This document shows, piece by piece, positions 5,781 to 11,692 of a stretch of DNA of 11,692 nucleotides. Source of the DNA: Deltaproteobacteria bacterium (GTDB taxonomy: Bacteria; Desulfobacterota; DSM-4660; Desulfatiglandales; Desulfatiglandaceae); assembly GCA_003646995.1 (NCBI GenBank), contig QMLZ01000074.1, forward strand, positions 1 to 11,692, given 5' to 3'. The translations under genes were made by a program, and so were the position numbers. The notes under the pieces are model-generated. The model was not told where the DNA came from, searched no databases, and was given only the letters and a program-made list of their open reading frames with translations. The stretch's first letter is position 1. Every line of letters starts with the position of its first letter.

Positions 5781-7133
5781 TTGTCACTAAGAGTAGACAA
5801 GACCTCTCTCGAGCGGGCCTGCAAGGAAATAATCGAGACAATCCTTTTTTGCCTCCCTAATGCCTACAAGGGCACTGTTTACTCCATAGGCAGCCCCCCT
5901 GACATGGTAGCTACCAGGGTGACCTCAGGGATTATAGACCGGGAGAGGACAACCATTTCATGGGGTCTTCCGGAAAGGTCGGACTATAATCCGCCTGGTA
6001 AGCCTTGGTTGCAGTACCGGGATGAACCCGGACGCCCGTTGGAAGCAATGGCCTGGTGTGTAGAGAAACAAAAGAGCTGGACAGCGGAGGATCCGGACAG
6101 CGACACCAGAAGTGTAAGGGTTCAGCTGGGAGGAGGCTATGAGGACTCCCACCATATGGAGCCTGTCCTGGTTCGCAAACAAGATCTTTACTTGGATGGA
6201 GAGCCCGTACTTGAATACCCGAGGAATTACGACGGCGAGGTAATCTGGCAGGACACAGACTACATGGTGGTCGCTGTCATAAAGATCCATTTCCGGCTTG
6301 GGACCATAAAGATGGATAGCCCCGAGACCAGGCTGATCAAAAAGCTTTCCCGAACCTTGGGCACGGAGCTTCTCTCGTACCAGTTAAGGGAGGAATCTTT
6401 AAAGGCAATGAGGGAGCTTGCTCAAGACAAGGTTAATTCATGCAACATAATTTCTGATTCCCTTCGAAATACCATAAGCAAATCCGGTCTCATCTTTTCG
6501 CTGATAAAGCACGAAATGGGTTTTCTCAGGGATCAATGGGAAGAGATAATAAGGGAGCGTTGCAATATTAAGGATGCCAAAGAGGATTATATTGAGGAAT
6601 TGGATAGGGCGCTTGATTCCACGGCAGGGGTCGATGATAGGCTCAGGAGTGAACTAAAAGAGGCGCACAAAAAATTTCTTGAATTTTCACTCACCCCGGA
6701 AAAGGCCGAGAACTGGATCAGGGCAAAGATAGAAAGTAAATGGAATACAATCCTCACCGGCAATAACGGCAGCAACGAATTAAGTGAAAAGGTGCGGAGG
6801 AGCCTGGATGGGCTTCGCAACACCCTTTATGTGGGAAAAGATTCCGCTCTTATCAAGTCATATGACAAGATGCCTGAGAAGCTTAAACAGGAATGGGTGG
6901 ACTTGATATATAGAATGCCTGATCGGTTTGACCAGGTGTTCTTGGACAAAGTGATAGACATGTTAGGCAATCCCGCCCTCAAGCTTCCTCATCAAAACAA
7001 ATCAAGAAAGAGCCTGATCCATCTGAGAGCCTTGGCAAAAATAATGGGCGAGCTGGAGGAGAATACCAATGTTGCGATTCGCCAGGTACTGAATGGGGGG
7101 TCCACTAATCACTTCCTCCGGCAGAGCAAGTAG
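5781..7133 (+). CDS. 450-residue protein of unknown function with a kinase-dimerisation-like helical region
   Basis: I do not recognise this protein. No signal peptide or membrane segment is seen. Residues 1-185 look like a mixed alpha/beta, possibly GAF-like, input domain (GTVYSIGSPPDM, an Asp/Trp-rich middle, YMVVAVIKIHFRLG at 161-174). A long helix (183-220) links it to LRNTISKSGLIFSLIKHEM (228-246), which recalls the first helix of a two-component kinase dimerisation domain with H244-E245 in place of the H-box. The usual proline is missing and no N, G1 or G2 ATP-binding boxes follow. Residues 247-450 are helical and strongly charged, with Trp-anchored segments (DQWEEIIRER, ENWIRAKIESKW, QEWVDLIYRMP). 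The start is TTG 5781, the only usable start after the in-frame stop at 5751 that keeps the N-terminal helix; the next is ATG near 5904. A weak GGGG is 10 nt upstream. A scaffold or phosphotransfer role is speculation. Confidence 0.75.
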   Translation: MSLRVDKTSLERACKEIIETILFCLPNAYKGTVYSIGSPPDMVATRVTSGIIDRERTTISWGLPERSDYNPPGKPWLQYRDEPGRPLEAMAWCVEKQKSWTAEDPDSDTRSVRVQLGGGYEDSHHMEPVLVRKQDLYLDGEPVLEYPRNYDGEVIWQDTDYMVVAVIKIHFRLGTIKMDSPETRLIKKLSRTLGTELLSYQLREESLKAMRELAQDKVNSCNIISDSLRNTISKSGLIFSLIKHEMGFLRDQWEEIIRERCNIKDAKEDYIEELDRALDSTAGVDDRLRSELKEAHKKFLEFSLTPEKAENWIRAKIESKWNTILTGNNGSNELSEKVRRSLDGLRNTLYVGKDSALIKSYDKMPEKLKQEWVDLIYRMPDRFDQVFLDKVIDMLGNPALKLPHQNKSRKSLIHLRALAKIMGELEENTNVAIRQVLNGGSTNHFLRQSK

Positions 7134-7154
7134 GGGAGCCTCTTTCTCAATTTT

Positions 7155-7184
7155 TTGGTGAAATTTTCCTAGAATTGGTATAAT
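7155..7184 (+). promoter_or_regulatory. Promoter of tRNA-Arg with extended -10
   Basis: TTGGTG (7155-7160), an 18-bp spacer, and a perfect TATAAT (7179-7184) preceded by TG one base away (7176-7177), i.e. an extended -10. The start would be near 7191, about 52 nt before the mature tRNA. It lies just after the stop of the 450-residue gene, in the 109-bp gap 7134-7242. Confidence 0.6.
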
Positions 7185-7196
7185 TAGATCAACAAT

Positions 7197-7211
7197 ACCC
7201 AGGTGCTGGGT
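7197..7211 (+). repeat. Short GC hairpin in the tRNA leader
   Basis: ACCCAG (7197-7202) and CTGGGT (7206-7211) form a perfect 6-bp stem around a 3-nt loop. It begins a few bases after the predicted start of the tRNA transcript. There is no T run directly after it. It could be a 5' stabilising hairpin of the precursor. Confidence 0.4.
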
Positions 7212-7215
7212 CCGA

Positions 7216-7237
7216 AAAAATAAACATGCTTATTTTT
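7216..7237. repeat. AT-only inverted repeat before the tRNA; possible weak glgC terminator
   Basis: AAAAATAA (7216-7223) and TTATTTTT (7230-7237) pair perfectly around a 6-nt loop, ending 5 bp before the tRNA. On the plus strand it may expose the precursor to processing. Read on the minus strand, the stem ends in a run of six T, so it could weakly terminate glgC transcripts that cross the tRNA. The stem is all A-T and therefore weak. Confidence 0.35.
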
Positions 7238-7242
7238 GAGGT

Positions 7243-7319
7243 GCGCCTGTAGCTCAGCAGGACAGAGCAGCGGACTTCTAATCCGCGGGTCGGGGGTTCG
7301 AATCCTCCCAGGCGCGCCA
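7243..7319 (+). tRNA. tRNA-Arg(TCT) with encoded CCA
   Basis: A complete 77-nt cloverleaf. The acceptor stem GCGCCTG (7243-7249) pairs with CAGGCGC (7309-7315), then discriminator G7316 and genomic CCA 7317-7319. The D-arm starts AGCTCAGCAGG. The anticodon stem GCGGA/TCCGC (7270-7274/7282-7286) encloses the loop CTTCTAA with anticodon TCT at 7277-7279, reading AGA (and possibly AGG) arginine codons. The T-arm has the GGTTCGAATCC signature, and no intron is present. It has its own promoter at 7155-7184. Only 4 bp separate it from the stop of glgC on the other strand, so any 3' trailer must overlap glgC. No integrated element adjoins its 3' end. Confidence 0.97.
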
Positions 7320-7323
7320 TCTG

Positions 7324-8598
7324 CTACTCTTTAAAGTAACCTTTTGGCACCACCACGATTCCCCTTTCTGTCAGTGTAAATCGCTTTCTGTCATCATCCG
7401 GGTCGTAGCCGATTCGGGTACCGGACGGAATGAAATTCTCCTTGTCGATGATACACTTCTTGATCTTACAGTGCCTCCCAATGATTACCCCATCCATAAT
7501 AACCGATTCCTCTACGGTGGACCAGCTCCCCACTATGACGTTGTAGGAGAGCACAGAATTTCTGACCACGCCGCTTATGATGCACCCGGCCGCTACGAGC
7601 GAGTCCAGCGCCTTTCCAACCCTTCCGCCTTCTTCTCTTTCGTTGTTGAAGACAAACTTTGCAGGCGGAGTTGCAGATTGATAGGTATGGATGGGCCACC
7701 TCCGCCCGTAAAGGTTAAAAAAAGGGTCTACACCAGTCAAATCCATGTTGGCATTCCAATAGGCATCCAGGGTGCCCACATCCCGCCAATAGGTAGAGTC
7801 GCGAGTCTTGTCAACTGTCTGCAAGGCACGCGCGCCGTCTTCCATGCTGATATATATCTGGTCTGCAATTTTGTTGAACCGTTTGTAAGGATAGGCATAA
7901 ACCCTGTAGTCGTTGAGAATAGTGGGTATGATATCGCCTCCGAAGTCATCCCCCTTGTGGGTATTTAGAATTTCCAACAGCGATTCGGTCTTGAACAGGT
8001 ATATACCCATAGAAGCCAGTACCTTGGAGGAGTCATCAAGGATTGTCTTGATGTCTTTTTTGGGCTTTTCCTGGAAGCCGAGGATACGGTTTTCGTGGTC
8101 CACAACGGCAATGCCGAAATGGTGGGCTTGCTCTACATCCACCTCCAGCGCGGATATGCTGACATCTGCATCTTTATCCTTGTGGTACTTTAGAAAAAGG
8201 CTGTAGTCCATCTTGTAGATATGATCCCCAGAAAGTATAAGGATGAATTTGGGCCTGGTGCGTTCAATGAGGTAGATATTTTGCCTAATTGAATCAGCAG
8301 TACCCCTGTACCAGTCTAGGCCGACCCGCTGCTGGGGCGGCACTATCTTGAGAAAATGGCCCAGTTTAGCACTGAATATATTCCATCCCGCTTCAAGATG
8401 CTCGGTTAGGGACTGGGACTTGTATTGGGGTAACACCACGATTCTGTAAAGCTGGGAATTGATGCAATTACTGAGGGTAAAATCTATTAGTCTGTAAATG
8501 CCACCGAATGGAACAGCGGGCTTGGAGCGGTCAGATGTCAAAGGCATCAACCTTGCTCCCCTGCCTCCTGCCATGATAAAGGCGAGAGTGTCTCTCAT
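7324..8598 (-). CDS. glgC: Glucose-1-phosphate adenylyltransferase (ADP-glucose pyrophosphorylase)
   Basis: A 424-residue cytosolic enzyme making ADP-glucose and pyrophosphate from ATP and glucose-1-phosphate, the committed step of bacterial glycogen synthesis. The nucleotide loop is AGGRGARLMPLT (10-21), with KPAVPFGG at 26-33 and WYRGTADSIRQN at 96-107. The catalytic metal aspartate is D125 in SGDHIYKMDY (123-132); GFQEKP (174-179) binds glucose-1-phosphate; YWRDVGT lies at 270-276. The C-terminal third is the left-handed beta-helix regulatory domain (ISGVVRNSVLS, VIMDGVIIG). Compared with E. coli GlgC as I remember it, about 16 extra residues lie before YWRDVGT (roughly 239-269). The ATG at 8598 follows GGGAGG with a 10-nt spacer. 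It is divergent from glgA across a shared control region, with a promoter at 8741-8769 and a structured leader of about 135 nt. Its stop nearly touches the tRNA gene. Confidence 0.97.
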   Translation of the reverse strand: MRDTLAFIMAGGRGARLMPLTSDRSKPAVPFGGIYRLIDFTLSNCINSQLYRIVVLPQYKSQSLTEHLEAGWNIFSAKLGHFLKIVPPQQRVGLDWYRGTADSIRQNIYLIERTRPKFILILSGDHIYKMDYSLFLKYHKDKDADVSISALEVDVEQAHHFGIAVVDHENRILGFQEKPKKDIKTILDDSSKVLASMGIYLFKTESLLEILNTHKGDDFGGDIIPTILNDYRVYAYPYKRFNKIADQIYISMEDGARALQTVDKTRDSTYWRDVGTLDAYWNANMDLTGVDPFFNLYGRRWPIHTYQSATPPAKFVFNNEREEGGRVGKALDSLVAAGCIISGVVRNSVLSYNVIVGSWSTVEESVIMDGVIIGRHCKIKKCIIDKENFIPSGTRIGYDPDDDRKRFTLTERGIVVVPKGYFKE

Positions 8599-8635
8599 GA
8601 TGGTCTTGCCTCCCTCAAATCATAGATGGCTTCCA

Positions 8636-8680
8636 AGTACTCCCTTGACCGTGCGGACTCAATCTTCAAGGGACTTTACT
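8636..8680 (-). promoter_or_regulatory. Imperfect hairpin in the glgC 5' leader
   Basis: TCCCTTGA (8641-8648) pairs perfectly with TCAAGGGA (8666-8673) around a 17-nt loop. After a small internal bulge, AGTA (8636-8639) pairs with TACT (8677-8680). It lies about 40-80 nt before the glgC start codon in the predicted transcript. It may control translation or stability. Confidence 0.5.
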
Positions 8681-8685
8681 AAAGT
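8673..8685. promoter_or_regulatory. Palindrome ACTTTACTAAAGT, possible operator
   Basis: A perfect 6+1+6 palindrome in the glgC leader, partly overlapping the leader hairpin. The same TAAAG/CTTTA half-sites recur as an inverted pair (TAAAG 8725-8729, CTTTA 8734-8738) at the predicted glgC transcript start. The centres are about 52 bp apart, close to five helical turns. This is a candidate repressor site, with no known factor assigned. Confidence 0.35.
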
Positions 8686-8740
8686 AAGAAAAGACCGTTA
8701 GCAGCCATTTTGGAAGGACCAAGGTAAAGTACCCTTTAAA

Positions 8741-8769
8741 ATATTATGTGAGCAAAACTACGCCGTCAA
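8741..8769 (-). promoter_or_regulatory. Sigma70-like promoter for glgC
   Basis: On the minus strand TTGACG (complement of 8764-8769), a 17-bp spacer and TAATAT (complement of 8741-8746), with five and four matches to consensus. Transcription would start near 8734, leaving a leader of about 135 nt. The TAAAG/CTTTA inverted pair sits across the start point. Confidence 0.6.
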
Positions 8770-8786
8770 GCTGTCTTTTTGTTTTA

Positions 8787-8815
8787 TTGCCAAGGGCATG
8801 AGGCTCTGCTATTCT
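8787..8815 (+). promoter_or_regulatory. Sigma70-like promoter for glgA
   Basis: TTGCCA (8787-8792), a 17-bp spacer and TATTCT (8810-8815), with five and four matches, predicting a start near 8822 and a leader of about 38 nt. Its -35 lies only 17 bp from the -35 of the divergent glgC promoter, so one regulator bound here could affect both genes. Confidence 0.6.
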
Positions 8816-8859
8816 CTGTTATCTCCGTAGGGACGAGCAGGACAGGAAGGTAGGCAAGT

Positions 8860-10323
8860 ATGCGGACCAGGGATTTGAACGTGATGTTTCTCTCTTCTGA
8901 AGCCACGCCTTATGCCAAAACAGGCGGCCTTGGAGATGTGTCGGGGGCATTACCAAGGGAAATTAAAAAGCTTGGAGTGGACATTCGTCTGGTTCTGCCT
9001 TTTTATTGGTCCATTAACAATGAACATGTTCAAACTTCCCTCGTCTCGACTGTTGACGTCCCCATGGGGGCGTACCGGCTCAAAGCAAATATTCATGAAA
9101 CGGTGGGCGAAGGCGGCCTAGCAGTGTATCTTATTGAGAGGGAGGATATGTATCAAAGGCCCAATCTATACGGTGGGGCATGTGGGGACTATTACGATAA
9201 CTTTGAAAGATTTGCCTTTTTTTCCCTTGCGAGCCTGACGCTCTGTGAGAAATGGAACCAGGATACAAAGATCATACACTGCAATGACTGGCAGACAGGC
9301 CTTGTCCCAGCCCTTCTTCGGGGACTCTATTCAAGCCATCCGAAGCTATCCAAAATAAGATCCGTATTCACCATTCACAATATAGGATACCAGGGCATTT
9401 TTCCAAAGGAAAAACTCACCTTGACAGGGTTGAACGAAAAGGAGTTTTTTCATCCCGATGGGTTGGAGTACTGGGGTAAAATCAGCACCCTTAAGGCGGG
9501 CATGGTTTTTTCCAATGCCGTTACCACAGTAAGCCCCAGATATGCTGAGGAGATCCAATCTCAGGAGTATGGCATGGGTATGGAGGGCATTCTATCTGCT
9601 CACCGAAACAAACTCCACGGGATTTTAAACGGCGTAGATAACAAGTCATGGGACCCAAAGAAAGATAAGTACCTGCCTGCTACCTACGATGTTCACCAGA
9701 AGGAAGGCAAAAAGGTGTGCAAGGAGAGGTTATTGCAACAGGTTCGGTTGCACACAGAAGGTACCAAGATACCACTGGTCTGTATGGTATCAAGACTGGA
9801 TAAACAAAAGGGTCTCGACCTCCTATTGGAAGTCATTGATGACCTTATGAAAGAAGAGGTTTGTGTTGTTATCTTGGCTTCTGGCGAAAAAGAGATAGAG
9901 GCAGAGCTCCGTAAAACTGCGTCTCGCTACCCACAGAAGATGGCCTTTATAAAAGGGTTTGATGAGGTTATGGCCCACAGGATAATCGCAGGGTCAGACA
10001 TCCTAATAATGCCGTCACGTTATGAACCCTGTGGCCTGACCCAGATGTATGCATTGAGGTACGGCACCATTCCGGTGGTGAGAGCCACGGGAGGATTGGA
10101 TGACACGGTGCAAGAGTTTGACCCCAGGAGCGGGAAGGGAAATGGGTTTAAATTTAGGCGCTATGAAGCATGCGAGTTTCTAGCGGCGCTCAAGCGCGCT
10201 CTTGCTTTTTATTCAGATCAGAGGCAATGGCAAAGGATCATAAGCAATGCAATGAAATGTGATTTTTCGTGGAGGCGATCCGCAGAGCAGTATATTGGTT
10301 TATACGAGTCCATTTTGGAATGA
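8860..10323 (+). CDS. glgA: Glycogen synthase, ADP-glucose dependent (GT5)
   Basis: A 487-residue cytosolic glycosyltransferase that adds glucose from ADP-glucose to the non-reducing ends of alpha-1,4-glucan. It has the GT-B two-domain form. The N-terminal ADP-glucose lysine motif is KTGGLGDV (20-27), then HCNDWQTGL and FTIHNIGYQG. The C-terminal domain carries MVSRLDKQKGLDLL with the conserved Arg and Lys, and SRYEPCGLTQMYALRYG with the catalytic-site Glu, followed by PVVRATGGLDDTV. Length is normal (about 480) and no key residue is missing. AGGAAGG ends 9 nt before ATG 8860, and a promoter lies at 8787-8815. It is divergent from glgC and followed at 320 bp by glgB, so the three core glycogen genes are together but not in one operon. 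The last codons have a diverged partial copy downstream at 10586-10616. Confidence 0.97.
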   Translation: MRTRDLNVMFLSSEATPYAKTGGLGDVSGALPREIKKLGVDIRLVLPFYWSINNEHVQTSLVSTVDVPMGAYRLKANIHETVGEGGLAVYLIEREDMYQRPNLYGGACGDYYDNFERFAFFSLASLTLCEKWNQDTKIIHCNDWQTGLVPALLRGLYSSHPKLSKIRSVFTIHNIGYQGIFPKEKLTLTGLNEKEFFHPDGLEYWGKISTLKAGMVFSNAVTTVSPRYAEEIQSQEYGMGMEGILSAHRNKLHGILNGVDNKSWDPKKDKYLPATYDVHQKEGKKVCKERLLQQVRLHTEGTKIPLVCMVSRLDKQKGLDLLLEVIDDLMKEEVCVVILASGEKEIEAELRKTASRYPQKMAFIKGFDEVMAHRIIAGSDILIMPSRYEPCGLTQMYALRYGTIPVVRATGGLDDTVQEFDPRSGKGNGFKFRRYEACEFLAALKRALAFYSDQRQWQRIISNAMKCDFSWRRSAEQYIGLYESILE

Positions 10324-10331
10324 AATTAGAA
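10306..10331 (+). repeat. Left copy of a direct repeat spanning the glgA 3' end
   Basis: This copy holds the last codons and stop of glgA. ATGAAATTAGAA (10320-10331) recurs exactly at 10605-10616. The preceding 14 bases (10306-10319) match 10586-10599 at 11 of 14 positions. The pair encloses the inverted-repeat element between glgA and glgB. Confidence 0.55.
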
Positions 10332-10444
10332 CATTGGTGTCCAAGAAAAGACAAGGTTGGCCTCTAGGGCTAGAAATATCAATTGGTTAGCCTCCCCTTA
10401 TTGCTATTTTGAAATTTAGGTTGGTCATTTGTTTATTGTTGTCC

Positions 10445-10571
10445 GGGAAACGGGACATTCTCTTCGCTACGCTCCCTTCGCCATCCATGGCTTCGGTCAC
10501 TGCGGATTTTGGCCCTTTCGCTGTCCTGCTCAAGGCCCAAAATACGCCGCTCCGAGAATATCCCGTTCCCC
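10445..10571. repeat. 127-bp imperfect inverted repeat, REP/MITE-like, between glgA and glgB
   Basis: Outer arms GGGAAACGGGACATTCTC (10445-10462) and GAGAATATCCCGTTCCCC (10554-10571) pair at 16 of 18 positions. Inner arms ATTTTGGCC (10506-10514) and GGCCCAAAAT (10534-10543) pair with one bulge, flanked by GCGG (10502-10505) and CCGC (10547-10550). A further palindrome GCCATCCATGGC lies at 10480-10491. No protein is credible here: an 85-codon frame from 10409 only reads through the repeat. The whole 320-bp gap 10324-10643 holds this element, the direct repeats on either side and the weak glgB leader. I see no clear promoter or T-run terminator. The form suggests a small non-autonomous mobile or REP-type element. 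Copies elsewhere in the genome cannot be checked from this window. Confidence 0.6.
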
Positions 10572-10585
10572 TCTTTGCTAAATTG

Positions 10586-10616
10586 GAGCCGTTTTTGGAC
10601 AAGTATGAAATTAGAA
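10586..10616 (+). repeat. Right copy of the direct repeat, just before glgB
   Basis: Contains an exact second copy of ATGAAATTAGAA (10605-10616) and, 5 bp upstream of it, a diverged copy of the preceding glgA codons (10586-10599). It is not translated in the glgB frame. A looser relative, TGAAATTTAG, is at 10410-10419. Confidence 0.5.
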
Positions 10617-10643
10617 TTATGATGAGCGGGCTTTGTGAAACAA

Positions 10644-11692
10644 ATGAATTCGAATTCGTTAACTGACAACAACCCCCTTCTCACCGAGGATGACCTTTAC
10701 CTCTTCAATGAGGGAACCCATTTTCGTCTTTACAAGAGGCTAGGGGCTCACCCCATAGCTACAATTGAGGGGAGTGGAACCTATTTTGCTGTTTGGGCGC
10801 CCAACGCCGAAGCCGTCTCAGTGATGGGCGATTTCAATGATTGGTCCAAGGACTCCCATAACCTCAGCCCATCAGGGAGCTCTGGTATATGGCATGGATT
10901 TGTCCCTGGCGTCGATAAAGGTGTTAGATATAAGTACCATATCCGCTCCAGATATAATTCATACAGCGTGGACAAGGCCGATCCATTTGCCTTTTTCAAC
11001 GAGGCCCCTCCCCGAACCGCTTCCATAGTTTGGGACCTAAGTTACCAGTGGCATGACGAGCAATGGATGCAGGAAAGGGGCTCGCGCAATTCCCTAGAAT
11101 CGCCCATAGCCATTTACGAGGTGCATCTTGGCTCATGGATGCGTGTGCCAGAAGAAGGCAACAGGTATTTGACCTACCGCGAACTGGCCCACAGACTCGC
11201 CGAGTATGCAACCGACATGGGCTACACACATGTTGAGTTCCTTCCAGTGATGGAACACCCTTTCTATGGGTCCTGGGGCTATCAAACCACGGGATATTTT
11301 GCGCCAACAAGTCGCTTTGGTACCCCCCAGGATTTTATGTTCCTCATTGATACCCTTCACCAAAAGGGGATAGGGGTGATACTGGACTGGGTCCCCTCTC
11401 ACTTTCCTAGAGACGAGCATGGCCTTGCTTATTTTGATGGAACCCACCTCTACGAACACGCTGACCCAAGGCAAGGCCTACATCCTGACTGGGATAGTTT
11501 TATATTCAACTATGGAAGGAATGAAGTGCGGAGCTTTCTTATAAGCAGCGCAATATTCTGGCTAGATGTGTACCACGTTGATGGTCTAAGGGTAGATGCG
11601 GTGGCATCAATGTTGTACCTGGACTATGGCCGAAAAGAAGGCGAGTGGATTCCCAATAAATTTGGTGGGAGAGAGAACTTAGACGCCATCGA
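10644..11692 (+). CDS. glgB: 1,4-alpha-glucan branching enzyme, N-terminal part (runs off window)
   Basis: 349 complete codons plus two bases are visible; the reading frame is open to the window end. The product cuts alpha-1,4-glucan chains and re-attaches them by alpha-1,6 bonds, branching glycogen made by GlgA. A short leader is followed by a CBM48 domain (about 20-125: [26 protein letters not shown]). The GH13 barrel follows, with [11 protein letters not shown] (156-165), [15 protein letters not shown] (212-226), region [11 protein letters not shown] (245-254) and region [12 protein letters not shown] (313-322) with the nucleophile D318. The catalytic acid and the later regions lie beyond the window. 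There is only one N-terminal CBM48, so this is the shorter GlgB type. ATG 10644 lacks a clear ribosome site; GTG 10635 in the same frame, 4 nt after GCGGG, is an alternative. It lies 320 bp after glgA, with the repeat between them. Confidence 0.95.
   Translation, partial: MNSNSLTDNNPLLTEDDLYLFNEGTHFRLYKRLGAHPIATIEGSGTYFAVWAPNAEAVSVMGDFNDWSKDSHNLSPSGSSGIWHGFVPGVDKGVRYKYHIRSRYNSYSVDKADPFAFFNEAPPRTASIVWDLSYQWHDEQWMQERGSRNSLESPIAIYEVHLGSWMRVPEEGNRYLTYRELAHRLAEYATDMGYTHVEFLPVMEHPFYGSWGYQTTGYFAPTSRFGTPQDFMFLIDTLHQKGIGVILDWVPSHFPRDEHGLAYFDGTHLYEHADPRQGLHPDWDSFIFNYGRNEVRSFLISSAIFWLDVYHVDGLRVDAVASMLYLDYGRKEGEWIPNKFGGRENLDAI

Noticed and set aside
7135..7156. Possible terminator after the 450-residue gene (GAG/CTC arms followed by TTTTTT)
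   Set aside because: Only about three base pairs can form, which is too weak to call a terminator.
7320..7330. tRNA 3' end as an attachment site of an integrated element
   Set aside because: The adjoining DNA is ordinary glgC with no integrase, and no repeat of the tRNA 3' end was found in the window.
7471..7968. A 165-codon plus-strand frame within glgC
   Set aside because: It is antisense to conserved glgC sequence and has no domain or ribosome site.
10409..10666. An 85-codon open frame between glgA and glgB
   Set aside because: It reads through the imperfect inverted repeat and overlaps the glgB start in another frame. There is no ribosome site and the peptide is compositionally odd.

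Overview
The window looks like chromosomal DNA of a Gram-negative anaerobe-type bacterium, most likely a Desulfobacterota (former Deltaproteobacteria) relative. This is inferred from gene content (a SufB/SufD-type C-terminus, MEMO/AmmeMemoRadiSam B, CooT, PAC2, a bacterial GlgC-GlgA-GlgB set), dense AGGAGG-type ribosome sites, sigma70-like promoters and roughly 45-50% GC. The species cannot be named from the sequence. No phage, CRISPR array or complete insertion sequence is visible.

Left part (1-3337): the 3' end of a SufB/SufD Fe-S assembly gene, then a convergent M50 (site-2-protease-like) membrane peptidase, then divergently a MEMO-family protein. A soluble histidine kinase without a sensor domain follows. 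It runs tail to tail into a response regulator that has no DNA-binding domain but a Trp/Phe/Lys-rich tail; the two probably form one signalling pair.

Middle (3446-7319): a three-gene unit of a small His-rich helical protein, a CooT-type nickel protein and a sirtuin. A convergent PAC2-family gene comes next, then a divergent 450-residue protein of unknown function with a kinase-dimerisation-like helical stretch but no ATPase domain. A tRNA-Arg(TCT) with encoded CCA sits only 4 bp from the 3' end of convergent glgC.

Right part (7324-11692): the glycogen locus. glgC (ADP-glucose pyrophosphorylase) and glgA (glycogen synthase) are divergent across a 261-bp control region with a good promoter facing each way, a structured glgC leader and two CTTTA/TAAAG palindromes. 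glgB (branching enzyme) follows glgA after a 320-bp gap and runs off the window. GlgC makes ADP-glucose, GlgA polymerises it and GlgB adds alpha-1,6 branches. The gap holds a 127-bp imperfect inverted repeat (REP/MITE-like) and a diverged copy of the glgA 3' end.

No clear new multi-gene system is present. The best leads are the 450-residue orphan protein, the His-rich protein/CooT/sirtuin unit, the glgC leader architecture and the repeat between glgA and glgB.
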